Source: Oxalobacter formigenes
GTDB lineage: Bacteria; Pseudomonadota; Gammaproteobacteria; Burkholderiales; Burkholderiaceae_D
DNA length: 64,000 nucleotides
Direction: 5' to 3'
Assembly: GCA_023667225.1 (NCBI GenBank)
Contig: JAMPAN010000001.1
Location: 112,303 to 176,302, forward strand
Position 1 is the stretch's first letter. Each line of letters opens with the position of its first letter. Both the position numbers and the translations under genes were made by a program. Shown piece by piece: positions 51,822 to 61,498 of this stretch. The notes under the pieces were generated by a model. That model was not told where the DNA came from. It was given only the letters and a program-made list of their open reading frames with translations, and did not search any database.

Positions 51822-52325
51822 TCATCTCTCCCCGTCAAAGTCCAGCACGCCTGCCAAGTATAAAACGGCGGCCAGCTGCGGCTTGGCAAGGGAGTTAACG
51901 TTCACTTCATCCACACTGCAAATGACATTTTGCGAGATTCCTTCGTAAATGTGGTTCTTGTCCATCGTACAGATAACAGGGGCTTTTTCGCTCATGAGGC
52001 TGCCATCTTCGCCGCATGTCATGCGAAAGCTGGCCCCTTCATAAAGCACACCTTCGTCCATATCCAGGGTATAGGCAGCGTAATCTTCCACATTGACACC
52101 GCTGCAAGCCCCGTAATTGAGATCCCAGTCGCCTGTGCCTTCGAATACCCTGCCCCTGTTGTCAAGTGTGCAGACGGCATATTGGGGCAGACGGCTTTTT
52201 TCATGGTAGAGGGTATTTCCCACAATTGTACAGATCAGGCTGCCTTTCCCATCGAAAACGCTGTCATCCTCAATGGTGCCGATGATGTCTTCTTTCCTGC
52301 GGTTTGTTCCTTTGTAAATTCTCAT
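51822..52325 (-). CDS. Small cysteine-containing beta-repeat protein of unknown function
   Basis: A 167-residue protein with no signal peptide. About six imperfect repeats of a beta-strand pair are visible: IIGTIEDDSVFDGKG (14-28), LICTIVGNTLYHEKS (30-44), AVCTLDNRGRVFEGTG (50-65), AAYTLDMDEGVLYEGAS (83-99), VICTMDKNHIYEGIS (117-131) and VICSVDEVNVN (134-144). The theme is [hydrophobic]-C-T-[I/L/M]-D, a turn, then [V/I/L]-[F/Y]-[D/E]-G. Four repeats carry a Cys at the same place. The layout resembles small beta-flower or propeller-like repeat proteins, but no family was recognised. ATG preceded by AAGGAGACAGG. It sits in the insert between atpC and argB. Confidence 0.65.
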   Translation of the reverse strand: MRIYKGTNRRKEDIIGTIEDDSVFDGKGSLICTIVGNTLYHEKSRLPQYAVCTLDNRGRVFEGTGDWDLNYGACSGVNVEDYAAYTLDMDEGVLYEGASFRMTCGEDGSLMSEKAPVICTMDKNHIYEGISQNVICSVDEVNVNSLAKPQLAAVLYLAGVLDFDGER

Positions 52326-52352
52326 CCTGTCTCCTTGAGAGGCTTACTCTAT

Positions 52353-52382
52353 AAAAAAGCAGCCTTTAAAGGCTGCTTTTTT
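52353..52382 (-). terminator. Terminator of argB, twin of the atp terminator
   Basis: AAAAAAGCAGCC, TTTAAA, GGCTGCTTTTTT: a near-perfect palindrome flanked by A and T runs, working on both strands. It lies just downstream of argB (minus). It shares the arms and the 15-base AAAAAAGCAGCCTTT with the element after atpC. Confidence 0.93.
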
Positions 52383-52403
52383 GTTGGGAAAACGGTTTTC
52401 TCC

Positions 52404-53285
52404 TCAGGCTGAACGGATCATGGTGCCAAAGGGCTGCTCTGTCAGAATTTCCAGGAGAAGTGAGTGCTCAATCCTGCCATCAATGACATGCACGGCTTTC
52501 ACTCCGGAGCGGGCGGCATCCAGAGCAGAAGAAATTTTGGGCAGCATGCCTCCGGAAATGGTGCCGTCGGCAAAAAGCGCATCAATTTCCGACGCGCTGA
52601 GATCCGGCAGGAGTTTTTCATTCTTGTCCAGCACACCCGGTGTATTGGTCATCATAATCAGCTTTTCTGCCTGGAGGATCTTGGCAATCCCGCCGGCAAC
52701 CAGGTCGGCATTGATGTTGTAGGCCTGCCCTTCATCGCTGAACCCGATAGGGGAAATAACAGGAATAAAGGCATCATCCTGCAAAGCCTTGACCACAGCC
52801 GGATTGATTTCGGTAATTTCGCCCACAAAGCCCAGATCCAGAAATTCGCCCGGCCGGCTGGCATCCGGCATCTGCATCTTGCGGGCGCGAATCAGGCCGC
52901 CGTCCTTGCCGGTCAGGCCGACAGCCTGGCCGCCATAGTGGTTGATGAGCATGACAATATCCTGCTGGACTTCACCTCCCAGCACCCATTCGACCACTTC
53001 CATAGTTTCTTCGTCCGTAATGCGCATGCCCTGGACAAAGGTGCCGCTCTTGCCGATTTTCCTGAGCGCATTGTCAATCTGCGGCCCTCCGCCATGCACT
53101 ACCACCGGGTTCATGCCCACCAGTTTCAGGAGAACAATATCGCGTGCAAAACCATGCTTGAGCTTTTCTTCCACCATGGCATTGCCGCCATATTTGACAA
53201 CAATGGTTTTGCCGTGGAATTTCTGAATGTACGGCAACGCTTCCGCAAGTATTTCGGCCTTGGCTGTCGGCGGCAATTGGGTCAT
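52404..53285 (-). CDS. argB: Acetylglutamate kinase
   Basis: A 293-residue NAGK that phosphorylates N-acetylglutamate in arginine biosynthesis. The phosphate-binding lysine is in [10 protein letters not shown], followed by [13 protein letters not shown] and the C-terminal [16 protein letters not shown] and [17 protein letters not shown]. Length with an N-terminal helix suggests the arginine-inhibited hexameric type. In this genome it is separate from other arg genes. Confidence 0.97.
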   Translation of the reverse strand: MTQLPPTAKAEILAEALPYIQKFHGKTIVVKYGGNAMVEEKLKHGFARDIVLLKLVGMNPVVVHGGGPQIDNALRKIGKSGTFVQGMRITDEETMEVVEWVLGGEVQQDIVMLINHYGGQAVGLTGKDGGLIRARKMQMPDASRPGEFLDLGFVGEITEINPAVVKALQDDAFIPVISPIGFSDEGQAYNINADLVAGGIAKILQAEKLIMMTNTPGVLDKNEKLLPDLSASEIDALFADGTISGGMLPKISSALDAARSGVKAVHVIDGRIEHSLLLEILTEQPFGTMIRSA

Positions 53286-53335
53286 GTCACATCCTTTATC
53301 AATAAAAACGGCAGACAGGAAAATGCCGGGCGGAT

Positions 53336-54103
53336 TCAGTTCCGGGCAATCGGCAACGGTTTTCCGAATACGTCAATATACATGCAATAGAAGGAACAAT
53401 ATACCAGAACCATCACTACCATCAAGACGGAAAAGGTGAAAATGAGGCCGATGCTTCTTCCCAGGAAAATCACAACAAGCGTGTTGATGAGCAGGGGCAC
53501 AAAAAAGCCTGCCGTCAACAGGCCCAGCAGGTAAACCAGGAAGGGCCGCCAGGTTCTTATCAGGGTAAAGAAGCTGTAGAAAAGGGATTGCCCTACCGGC
53601 ATATTTTTCCAGGCAATTAGGGGTGCGACAAACCAGAAAAACAGGAGGGAAAGGGCATACAGGACGCCGGCAAGCAAAAATGCCTCGGTAAAGCGGGAAT
53701 TGAGCAGGGTCTGTACCTCAAACTGCTCGCCCCCCATTGCCCGCATGAAAAGGCCGCCATCCACAAAGCGGGAAAGCCAGACGGCAATAAACGCCGCCAG
53801 GAAATACAGCCCGCCGACCAGCAGCAAACGCAAGGTAACCGGCCAGGTAAAAACAGCCAGCAGTTCCCGGAAATGAAACGGTTGTTCTTCGCTGACCCCG
53901 TTAATCGCCTGGAGGAAAAAAACAGAGAAGACCGGTGCAGCCAGCGAGGGCAAAACAGCGCCCACAAGCGGGAAGGCACCGGCAAGCATCATGAAGAAAA
54001 AATAAGCGATAAAAAGGTTGATCAGCAAAAAAGGGCGCTTCCTGAAAAGGAAAAATCCTTCCCTGATCCACACCAGCCCCATGCGGGCCTCTGTCGTTCT
54101 CAT
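53336..54103 (-). CDS. BPSS1780 family membrane protein
   Basis: A 255-residue polytopic protein with about six helices. The opening [20 protein letters not shown] and the internal [22 protein letters not shown] are features of the BPSS1780 family, which is confined mainly to betaproteobacteria and has no known function. It overlaps thrB by four bases, and its place next to thrB is conserved in the order. Confidence 0.82.
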   Translation of the reverse strand: MRTTEARMGLVWIREGFFLFRKRPFLLINLFIAYFFFMMLAGAFPLVGAVLPSLAAPVFSVFFLQAINGVSEEQPFHFRELLAVFTWPVTLRLLLVGGLYFLAAFIAVWLSRFVDGGLFMRAMGGEQFEVQTLLNSRFTEAFLLAGVLYALSLLFFWFVAPLIAWKNMPVGQSLFYSFFTLIRTWRPFLVYLLGLLTAGFFVPLLINTLVVIFLGRSIGLIFTFSVLMVVMVLVYCSFYCMYIDVFGKPLPIARN

Positions 54104-55056
54104 AAAGGCAAAAAAGAAGTATCGTCTGTGCGCAAGCGCAGGATGCGCTCGAAATGGGCCGGATCATGCGGCACCAGCATCTCGGCTTCCCGCGGCAAAT
54201 AAAAGTCATACAGCCGCGACAGCCAGAACCTGAGCGCGGCTGCTCTTAATATGGTTTGCCATGCCTGCCGCTCGCCGTCAGTGAAGGGCCTGACGGCATG
54301 GTAGGCTTCAAGAAAGGCTTTCAGGCGTGCTGCGTCAAAGCAGCCGCTGAACAGGTCAATGCACCAGTCATTGACAGCAACGGCCACATCAAACAGCCAG
54401 GTATCATTTCCGGCAAAATAGAAGTCAAAAAAGCCTGAAAGAGTTTCCCCGTCAAACATGACATTGTTGCGAAACAGGTCGGCATGAATCGGGCCTGTGG
54501 GCAAAAGGCGGCAGAGCGCTGTTTTGGCAAAGGCTTCCTGCAGGCGGATTTCCGCCTGCAAAAAGGCAGCCTGGTCTTCCCTGAGAAAACCCGATACCAG
54601 CGGCCAGGTTTCCTGCCACCAGGCAATCCCCCGCAAATTGGGCTGAAAAGCGGGATAATCCCGGCCTGCCAGGTGCATTTTTGCCATCATTTCGCCCACC
54701 TGGGCACACTGGGCGGCACTGGGTTCCGGCTGCCAATCGCCTTGAAGCTTGGTTACCAGGCAAGCCGGCTTGCCGCAAAGGGTTCCCAGGATACGGCCGG
54801 TTTTATCCGGAACCGGGCCGGCAACCTTAATGCCGCGCCCGGCCAGGTGGCGCATCAAATTCAGGTAATAGGGGAGCTGTTCTGCTGTCAGCCGCTCAAA
54901 AAGCGTCAGCACATATTCGCTCTTCTCTGTCGTCACAAAGAAATTACTGTTTTCTATTCCAGAGCTGATTCCCCGTATGGCGCGGGCTTCCCCCACGGCA
55001 TAGCCGGACAGCCACGGAGCCAGTTCGTGCAGACTAACAGGAGTAAAAACAGCCAT
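54100..55056 (-). CDS. thrB: Homoserine kinase (ThrB, APH-fold type)
   Basis: A 318-residue homoserine kinase of the aminoglycoside-phosphotransferase fold, used for threonine synthesis in many beta- and gammaproteobacteria. Catalytic loop [19 protein letters not shown] (HxDxxxxN) is near residue 195, and the metal Asp is in [12 protein letters not shown]. The N-terminus [15 protein letters not shown] is typical. It starts 24 bases after the DUF2782 stop. Confidence 0.94.
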   Translation of the reverse strand: MAVFTPVSLHELAPWLSGYAVGEARAIRGISSGIENSNFFVTTEKSEYVLTLFERLTAEQLPYYLNLMRHLAGRGIKVAGPVPDKTGRILGTLCGKPACLVTKLQGDWQPEPSAAQCAQVGEMMAKMHLAGRDYPAFQPNLRGIAWWQETWPLVSGFLREDQAAFLQAEIRLQEAFAKTALCRLLPTGPIHADLFRNNVMFDGETLSGFFDFYFAGNDTWLFDVAVAVNDWCIDLFSGCFDAARLKAFLEAYHAVRPFTDGERQAWQTILRAAALRFWLSRLYDFYLPREAEMLVPHDPAHFERILRLRTDDTSFLPL

Positions 55057-55079
55057 GAATAATCCGGAAGGCCAGAAGG

Positions 55080-55502
55080 TTACGGAAATGTCGGCGGAAC
55101 CGGTGCATCGCTGGTATAGTCAAATGCTTCTTCCGTCTCGCTGCCTGCCTGATCCGGGCGCTGGCCCGTCACGTCAAATTCATGGATGCGCCACATGGCC
55201 GGACGGCGTTTGGAAGCCCCGTCGTCAAAAGCGCTTCCAAGCGACTGGTTCGGGTAAAGATAGTAGGTGCTTACACCGGTTTTTACCTTGACTTCTTTTA
55301 CCTCGCCGCCTTCCCTGCGCTCGGTGATTTCCCTGGCGGCATCCGGCTTGCGGATAGTAATGGTCGGCTGCTCCGTTTCATCAATCAGTTCCAGCGTTTC
55401 CTCTCCTTCGGTTTGGCGTGTGGCATCCTGAGCCATGGCTGCCGGCCCGGCAGCCAAAACAGCAAGAAACACTCCTAACATGAAACCCGGAAATACCCGC
55501 AT
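55080..55502 (-). CDS. DUF2782 family secreted protein
   Basis: A 140-residue protein with a signal peptide (about 1-25, cleaved after AMA). The folded part contains [20 protein letters not shown] and [16 protein letters not shown], the DUF2782 core, ending in [12 protein letters not shown]. It is periplasmic by prediction, of unknown function, and regularly precedes thrB in betaproteobacteria. ATG 55502 is preferred over a TTG three codons earlier. Confidence 0.83.
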   Translation of the reverse strand: MRVFPGFMLGVFLAVLAAGPAAMAQDATRQTEGEETLELIDETEQPTITIRKPDAAREITERREGGEVKEVKVKTGVSTYYLYPNQSLGSAFDDGASKRRPAMWRIHEFDVTGQRPDQAGSETEEAFDYTSDAPVPPTFP

Positions 55503-55511
55503 ACCTGTCAA

Positions 55512-55988
55512 TCATCTGGAGAAAGATAATGCCATTGTAACAAACTTTATTTTAAGAAATCACTATCCGATATTTCAGCTGATCAAAATTAAAAAATTTT
55601 TCTCCCTGAAAAAATCCCCCGGAATGGGGCATGGGCGCCCGCCCTCTTATTTTTATTTGCCTCATTTCAGGATGCCCTGTTCCAGGCTGCAGCCAATCCG
55701 GCCCGTTTTTCCTTTACCTGTTCAAAACGCATTTTTGATAAAAAAACCGGAAACGGGTTCCCTTCAGGACCAAAGCAAGCGTTTACCTAAAAAGCGAAAG
55801 CGCCATTATCATCAGAGCCTGTCCAAAGCAGCGCCTGGCGCGCCCTGCCTCTAACCTGGGGAACGCTGATGAAAAAGTAAAACAGGCTTTGCCGGGCGAC
55901 ACTCCCGGAAAACCGCCGCCTCCGGCAGAACAGCGTCATTTCTGGCAAAGTTATACCGTCATGAAATGGTCCAGGGAAAAATAAATTT
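55512..55988. other. Intergenic region DUF2782 / ogt
   Basis: About 480 bases, AT-rich in its first 120 (near 55530-55620), with divergent genes on both sides. A short run of Cs and Gs around 55614-55650 gives a weak hairpin. Reading frames here (one of about 139 codons on the plus strand) look like shadows: no homology, odd composition, and no ribosome binding site. No operator was identified. Confidence 0.5.
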
Positions 55989-56522
55989 ATGCAATACATC
56001 AGCACCTGTTCTTCCCCGATCGGGGAAATTCTCCTGGCTTGTGATGAAACAGGCTTAACCGGGCTATGGTTTGAGGGAGAAAAATATTATGCCTTTGGCC
56101 TTGAGGAGGAGCATGAGAAAAAAGAAATGCCTGTTTTCATACAGGTAAGACGGTGGCTGGATATTTACTTTTCCGGGAGGGAACCTGATTTTATGCCGCC
56201 GCTCCACATAACCGGCACCCCGTTCAGGCTGGCTGTATGGGAACTCCTGCGGCAAATCCCTTACGGCCGGACAACCACTTACAAAGAGATTGCAAGATGC
56301 CTTGCCGCCCGGCGGAATTTACCACGCCTGTCCGCGCAGGCTGTCGGCGGGGCAGTAGGCCGCAATGCCATTTCCATCATTATTCCCTGCCACCGGGTTA
56401 TCGGGACTAACGGCAGCCTGACAGGCTATGCGGGAGGGCTGGAAAAGAAAATCAGGCTGCTGGCCTGCGAAGGGATAAATACCGCGCGTTTTTTTGTTCC
56501 AAAGAAAGGGACGGCACTGTGA
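55989..56522 (+). CDS. ogt: Methylated-DNA-protein cysteine methyltransferase
   Basis: A 177-residue O6-alkylguanine alkyltransferase that repairs DNA by moving the alkyl group to its own cysteine. The acceptor is in IIPCHRVIG, preceded by the DNA-binding helix-turn-helix with YGRTTTYKEIARCLAA and followed by GSLTGYAGGLEKK. There is no AraC-type or Ada metal domain, so it is Ogt-type, not the adaptive regulator. It stands alone. Confidence 0.94.
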   Translation: MQYISTCSSPIGEILLACDETGLTGLWFEGEKYYAFGLEEEHEKKEMPVFIQVRRWLDIYFSGREPDFMPPLHITGTPFRLAVWELLRQIPYGRTTTYKEIARCLAARRNLPRLSAQAVGGAVGRNAISIIIPCHRVIGTNGSLTGYAGGLEKKIRLLACEGINTARFFVPKKGTAL

Positions 56523-56587
56523 CTGTCTTTGCCGTCATGGCAAACGATAACATGCCGCAAGCACCGGCCCTTCCGCCATACCGGTTT

Positions 56588-57334
56588 TTACAGATACATC
56601 ATTTTTTGCCTTTCTTCTTCCGAAGGGCCTGTCTGGCGGGATCGGTAGAAATGCAAAATTTCTTCCAGGATTTTATCCGTCTCGTCAATTACCTTTATCA
56701 GATCCATATCTGACGGGGAGATGGTGCCGTGCGCAATCATCGTATCGTTGAGCCAGGCCAGGAAGCCGCGCCAGAAATCAGACCCTGCCAGGATAATCGG
56801 GACACGGCGGGATTTACCGGTCTGAACCAGCGTCAGCACTTCGCAAAGCTCGTCCAGCGTGCCGAATCCGCCGGGGAAAAGGACAAAGGCATCGGCATAT
56901 TTCGCAAAGGCTACCTTGCGCGGGAAAAAGTGCCGGTAAGTCAGGGAAATATTCTGCCAGCGGTTGGGAACCTGCTCCATAGGCAGGCTGATATTCAACC
57001 CTACCGACAGGGATTTTCCCTCAAACGCCCCCCGGTTGGCCGCCGCCATAATCCCCGGTCCGCCGCCGGAAATCACGGCAAAACCGGCATCCGAAAGCCG
57101 GCGGGAAAGATCCATACACTGGATATAGTAGGCATCGCCCGGATGCAGGCGGGCAGAACCGAAAATCGTAACGGCAGGGCCGAGTTCGGAAAGATGCTCG
57201 GTTGTCTCGATAAACTCTGACATAATGGAAAACATGCTCCACGATTCGCGTGCCTTTAAAATAGTCGCGGCGTGGATATCTCCGATTTCGTGCAGTTTGG
57301 CAATGCTTTTCCCACTGTTTTTGTTTTTGTCCAT
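56588..57334 (-). CDS. LOG family protein (TIGR00730)
   Basis: A 248-residue Rossmann protein. The LOG signature PGGFGTLDELCEVL is near residue 155, with the glycine-rich VISGGGPGIMAAANRGAF upstream. LOG proteins are cytokinin-type nucleoside 5'-monophosphate phosphoribohydrolases or PpnN-like nucleosidases; older annotation as lysine decarboxylase is wrong. The ATG at 57332-57334 abuts the polA ATG on the other strand, with no base between. ARESWSMFSIMSEF near residue 30 is shared with homologs and supports the long start. Confidence 0.87.
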   Translation of the reverse strand: MDKNKNSGKSIAKLHEIGDIHAATILKARESWSMFSIMSEFIETTEHLSELGPAVTIFGSARLHPGDAYYIQCMDLSRRLSDAGFAVISGGGPGIMAAANRGAFEGKSLSVGLNISLPMEQVPNRWQNISLTYRHFFPRKVAFAKYADAFVLFPGGFGTLDELCEVLTLVQTGKSRRVPIILAGSDFWRGFLAWLNDTMIAHGTISPSDMDLIKVIDETDKILEEILHFYRSRQTGPSEEERQKMMYL

Positions 57335-60055
57335 ATGAAAAAGACCCTGTTATTGGTAGATGGCTCCAGCTTTCTTTACCGCGCCTATTATGCCCTGCCT
57401 GACCTGCGCAGCCCCGAAGGGGAGCCGACCGGCGCCATTTACGGCATACTAAACATGCTGCGGCGGCTGGAGAAGGACTATCCGGGAGCATACCTTACCT
57501 GTATTTTTGATGCAAAGGGTCCGACTTTCCGCCATACCCTTTATCCGGAATACAAGGCCAACCGCGCGGCCATGCCGGACGACCTGGCAAGCCAGATCGC
57601 GCCCATTCACGAAGCTATCGGTTATATGGGCTGGCCGCTTTTATCGGCAGGCGGCATTGAAGCTGATGATGTAATCGGCACCCTGGCAAAAACAGCGGAA
57701 AAGCAGGGGTACAAAACTATTATCGCCACAGCCGACAAGGATATGGCACAGCTGGTTGACGAAGAAATTACCCTGGTCAATACCATGAGCAACGAAACGC
57801 TTGACCGTGAAGGCGTGGCAGGGAAATACGGCGTTCTGCCGGAATCCATGATTGATTATCTCTGCCTGATCGGCGACACAGCCGACAATATTCCCGGCGT
57901 TGCCAAGGTAGGGCCGAAAACGGCCCTCAAGTGGCTTAACCAGTACGGCACGCTTGACAATATCCTGGCGCACGCTGCCGGCATTAAAGGGACAGCGGGA
58001 GAAAACCTCCGGCAGGCGGCTGCCTGGCTTGCCCGTTCCAGGGAGCTGATTACCATCAGGACAGATTGCGACCTGGGGGAAGCTATCGGCGACATTGCCG
58101 GGCGCTTTGCCAGAAAGCCCGTCAACAATGAAGCGCTGGCTGCCTTTTTCGGGCGCTATGGATTCAAGGCCTGGCTGAAAGAAATCCGGCCGCCTTTGCC
58201 GGAGCAAAAGGGATTTTTCGATACGCCTGTACCGGAAAAAGCGCCGGTTGAAACCCGTTATGAAACCGTCCTGACGGAAACAGCGCTGGATGCCTGGCTT
58301 GCCCGCATCGACAAAGCGGAAATCACGGCGCTGGATACTGAAACCACCTCGCTGGATCCGATGCGGGCGCAGATGATCGGGCTTTCCCTTTGCATTGAAC
58401 CCGGTCACGCCGCCTATATCCCGGTTGCCCATACCGGTATGGGCGCGCCGCAGCAGCTTTCCCTGGAAACTGTCCTTTCCAGAATGCGGGCCTGGCTGGA
58501 AAACCCGCTGAAAAAGAAAGTAGGGCAAAACATTAAATACGACAGCCATGTTTTTGCCAACCACGGCATTACCCTAAAAGGCATTGCGCACGATACCCTG
58601 CTGCAATCCTATGTGCTGGAATCGCACCGGCGGCACGATATGGACAGTCTGGCACAGCGTATTCTGGACAGGAAAACAACCAGCTATGAAGAAATTTGCG
58701 GGAAAGGCGCTTCGCAGATCAGCTTTGGGCAGGTGGATATTCCCCGCGCTGCCGCCTACGCGGCAGAAGATGCGGATATCACGCTTTGCCTTCACCAGGC
58801 CATGTGGCCCCGCATTAAGGAAAATGAAAAGCTGGCTTTCATTTACAGTGAAATCGAGCTGCCGGCAGCAGCTGTTTTGCAAAAAATCGAACGGCAGGGT
58901 GTTTTGATTGATTCCGGCCTCCTGGCACGGCAATCCCTGGAGCTGGGAGAAAACATGGCTGTGCTGGAAGCCAAAGCCACCGAAGCGGCCGGCGGGCCGT
59001 TTAATCTCAATTCGCCGAAACAGCTGGGGGAAATTCTCTTTGAGAAACTGGCGCTGCCGGTAGTGAAAAAAACGCCTTCCGGCACGCCTTCCACCAATGA
59101 GGAAGTGCTGCAAAAGCTGGCCGAAGATTATCCCCTGCCGCGCATCATTCTGGATTACCGCGGCATGGCCAAGCTCAAATCCACCTACACGGACAAGCTT
59201 CCCCGTATGGTCAACCCGGCAACCGGCCGCGTCCACACGAACTTTGCCCAGGCTGTCGCCGTCACGGGCCGGCTGGCTTCTTCCGACCCAAATCTCCAGA
59301 ATATTCCGGTCAGAACCGGGGAGGGAAGGCGCATCCGAGAAGCGTTCATTGCCCCGCCCGGCAGCCGGATTGTTTCTGCCGACTATTCCCAGATTGAATT
59401 GCGCATTATGGCGCATCTTTCCGGCGATAAGGGGCTTATCCAGGCATTTTCCCTGGGAGAGGATATCCACCGCGCCACGGCGGCGGAAATCTTCGATATC
59501 GCCCCCGGTGCTGTCTTGCCGGAACAACGCCGCCACGCCAAGGTGATCAATTTCGGGCTGATTTACGGCATGAGCGCCTTTGGCCTGGCAGGCAACCTGG
59601 GAATCGGCCGCCAGGCAGCGCAGGCCTATATTGACCGCTATTTCCAGCGTTATCCCGGCGTGGCGCGCTATATGGAAAATACCCGCCTGAAAGCCAGGGA
59701 AAACGGCTATGTGGAAACGGTTTTCGGCAGGCGGCTGTGGCTGCCCGAAATCCATTCGCCAAACGGGCCGCGCCGCCAGGCAGCTGAACGGGCTGCCATC
59801 AATGCGCCGATGCAGGGAACGGCGGCCGATATCATCAAACTTTCCATGATTGCCGTGCAGGATTGGCTGGAAAAGGAAAACTGCCGCTCGCGCCTGATTT
59901 TGCAGGTGCATGACGAACTGGTGCTGGAAGTGCCCGAAGCCGAAGTGCCGCTTTTGTGCCAAAAACTGCCTGAACTGATGGGAAGTGTCGCCGCCTTAAG
60001 CGTACCGCTGATTGCCGAAGTCGGTTCAGGCCCGAACTGGGAAAAGGCACATTAG
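57335..60055 (+). CDS. polA: DNA polymerase I
   Basis: A 906-residue Pol I with all three domains. The 5'-3' exonuclease (about 1-290) opens with KTLLLVDGSSFLYRAYYALP. The proofreading exonuclease keeps its acidic residues: ALDTETTSLD, NIKYDSHV and YAAEDADITL. The polymerase has SADYSQIELRIMAHLSGD, RRHAKVINFGLIYGMS and QVHDELVLEVPE. The start at 57335 matches family N-termini, but no clear ribosome binding site precedes it; a GTG lies 21 codons upstream in frame. It begins exactly where the LOG gene begins on the other strand. Confidence 0.97.
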   Translation: MKKTLLLVDGSSFLYRAYYALPDLRSPEGEPTGAIYGILNMLRRLEKDYPGAYLTCIFDAKGPTFRHTLYPEYKANRAAMPDDLASQIAPIHEAIGYMGWPLLSAGGIEADDVIGTLAKTAEKQGYKTIIATADKDMAQLVDEEITLVNTMSNETLDREGVAGKYGVLPESMIDYLCLIGDTADNIPGVAKVGPKTALKWLNQYGTLDNILAHAAGIKGTAGENLRQAAAWLARSRELITIRTDCDLGEAIGDIAGRFARKPVNNEALAAFFGRYGFKAWLKEIRPPLPEQKGFFDTPVPEKAPVETRYETVLTETALDAWLARIDKAEITALDTETTSLDPMRAQMIGLSLCIEPGHAAYIPVAHTGMGAPQQLSLETVLSRMRAWLENPLKKKVGQNIKYDSHVFANHGITLKGIAHDTLLQSYVLESHRRHDMDSLAQRILDRKTTSYEEICGKGASQISFGQVDIPRAAAYAAEDADITLCLHQAMWPRIKENEKLAFIYSEIELPAAAVLQKIERQGVLIDSGLLARQSLELGENMAVLEAKATEAAGGPFNLNSPKQLGEILFEKLALPVVKKTPSGTPSTNEEVLQKLAEDYPLPRIILDYRGMAKLKSTYTDKLPRMVNPATGRVHTNFAQAVAVTGRLASSDPNLQNIPVRTGEGRRIREAFIAPPGSRIVSADYSQIELRIMAHLSGDKGLIQAFSLGEDIHRATAAEIFDIAPGAVLPEQRRHAKVINFGLIYGMSAFGLAGNLGIGRQAAQAYIDRYFQRYPGVARYMENTRLKARENGYVETVFGRRLWLPEIHSPNGPRRQAAERAAINAPMQGTAADIIKLSMIAVQDWLEKENCRSRLILQVHDELVLEVPEAEVPLLCQKLPELMGSVAALSVPLIAEVGSGPNWEKAH

Positions 60056-60082
60056 GGTAACGATAAACGGCAGGTACTTGCC

Positions 60083-61051
60083 TTATGGTTCCGTTTTTTC
60101 CCCTTCACCGGCGGCCGCCCGCTGCGCCAGTTGTTTTTGCGCTTCTTTGAAAACAACCGGCGTTGCCTGTGTGCGGCGGCGGATATTAAAGAAAGCGGTT
60201 GCCATCCCGCTGACAGCAATAATCAGCATGCCCAGCCAGCTCAAAACGCCCAGCCTGTCATCCCAGACAAGGATGCCCCAGATGCTGGAAAACACAATGC
60301 CGGAATATTGCAGGTTGGCCGTCACCAGGGTTTTTCCCTGCGAATACGCCCTTGTCATCGCCACCTGGGCAAGGGCTGCTGTTGCGCCTATTACTGTCAA
60401 AAGCGAAAAGCCGTACCAGTCGTGCGCATGAAAAACAATGCCGTCTCCTCCCGGCAGCCAGGCATTGACAGCGCAAACCATCGCCGCACCAACAGCGCCG
60501 ATAACGGAAAAGTAAAAGACGACCCGGTATTCCGGTTCGCCCAATTCGCCCAGCCTCCTGACCTGCATATAGGCCATGGCTGCCAGCACACCGGAAACCA
60601 GCCCGACTACCCCGCCAAACCACTGGTCTGCGGCAATAGTAGGGCGAAGCAGCAGCGCCACGCCGATAAAACTGGCAAGAATGGCAAGCACCAGCCGCCA
60701 TTCAAAACCCACCCGGCGATGCCACAGCCCAATAAGAAAAAGCAGGGCAGCAATCCAGATGGGCGACATGTAGTTTAAAGTCACTGCCGTTGCCAGCGGA
60801 AGAAAAACCATAGAATAAAACCACAGGCCATGCGCCACAACGCCGATAGTGCTCCGCAAAAAATGCTCCCGGAAAAAAGAGGTGCGAAAGCTGCCCCTGC
60901 GAATCAGGATATAAACAAACATGAATACCGCGCCGAGCAGGCTGCGGTACATGACGATTTCAGGGGTGGGATAGATGCCGGACAATAATTTGACACAAAC
61001 GCCCATCACCGAAAACAGCAAGGCGGCAAATATCATCCAGAGCGATTGCAT
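60083..61051 (-). CDS. EamA/DMT family transporter
   Basis: A 322-residue inner-membrane protein with ten helices in two EamA repeats (about 1-140 and 150-290). MQSLWMIFAALLFSVMGVCV opens the first repeat. DMT exporters move amino acids, nucleotides or other metabolites; nothing in the sequence fixes the substrate. A C-terminal Glu/Lys tail is cytosolic. ATG 61051 is used, since an upstream frame of 25 residues lacks membrane character. Confidence 0.88.
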   Translation of the reverse strand: MQSLWMIFAALLFSVMGVCVKLLSGIYPTPEIVMYRSLLGAVFMFVYILIRRGSFRTSFFREHFLRSTIGVVAHGLWFYSMVFLPLATAVTLNYMSPIWIAALLFLIGLWHRRVGFEWRLVLAILASFIGVALLLRPTIAADQWFGGVVGLVSGVLAAMAYMQVRRLGELGEPEYRVVFYFSVIGAVGAAMVCAVNAWLPGGDGIVFHAHDWYGFSLLTVIGATAALAQVAMTRAYSQGKTLVTANLQYSGIVFSSIWGILVWDDRLGVLSWLGMLIIAVSGMATAFFNIRRRTQATPVVFKEAQKQLAQRAAAGEGEKTEP

Positions 61052-61237
61052 GAAAATACTTCCAATAGAGGCTGGCTGCCAGCTGCCCGCCCTTTTTTCC
61101 CGGCGGCAAAAAGCGCCCAAAATCATGGCGCAAAGCGAAGCTGGCGTATAATAGCTGATTTAATTGCCTGGCTGGAAAAACAGGCGACAGGGGGATTTTA
61201 CACCCGCTGCCGACAGATGGTTGAATGGATGGCTTTT

Positions 61238-61498
61238 ATGTCTGATAACACGGAAAAAACCGCGGAAAAAGCAGACGGAATGTCCTTTGAATCCGCCATG
61301 GCGGAGCTGGGCCGCATTGTCACACAGCTGGAAGAAGGGGAATTGCCGCTTGAAACTTCCATTACCGCCTACCGGCGGGGAGTGGAACTGGTGCGGTATT
61401 GCACCGCCCAGCTTGAAAAAGTGGACCGCCAAATCGATATGCTGGACAAGGAAATGCTCAAGCCTTTTCAGCCTGACGGCATAACCGGGAACACATGA
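61238..61498 (+). CDS. xseB: Exodeoxyribonuclease VII small subunit
   Basis: An 86-residue XseB that binds XseA to form exonuclease VII. The core SFESAMAELGRIVTQLEEGE and PLETSITAYRRGVELVRYC is complete, with a C-terminal helix. xseA is not in the window. The stop overlaps the ispA start (ATGATGA). The start at 61238 gives MSDNTEK; earlier in-frame Met codons exist but fit homologs less well. Confidence 0.95.
   Translation: MSDNTEKTAEKADGMSFESAMAELGRIVTQLEEGELPLETSITAYRRGVELVRYCTAQLEKVDRQIDMLDKEMLKPFQPDGITGNT

Noticed and set aside
55435..55854. 139-codon plus-strand frame between DUF2782 and ogt
   Set aside because: It begins inside the DUF2782 gene on the opposite strand, has no ribosome binding site and reads as random Pro/Arg/Lys-rich sequence.
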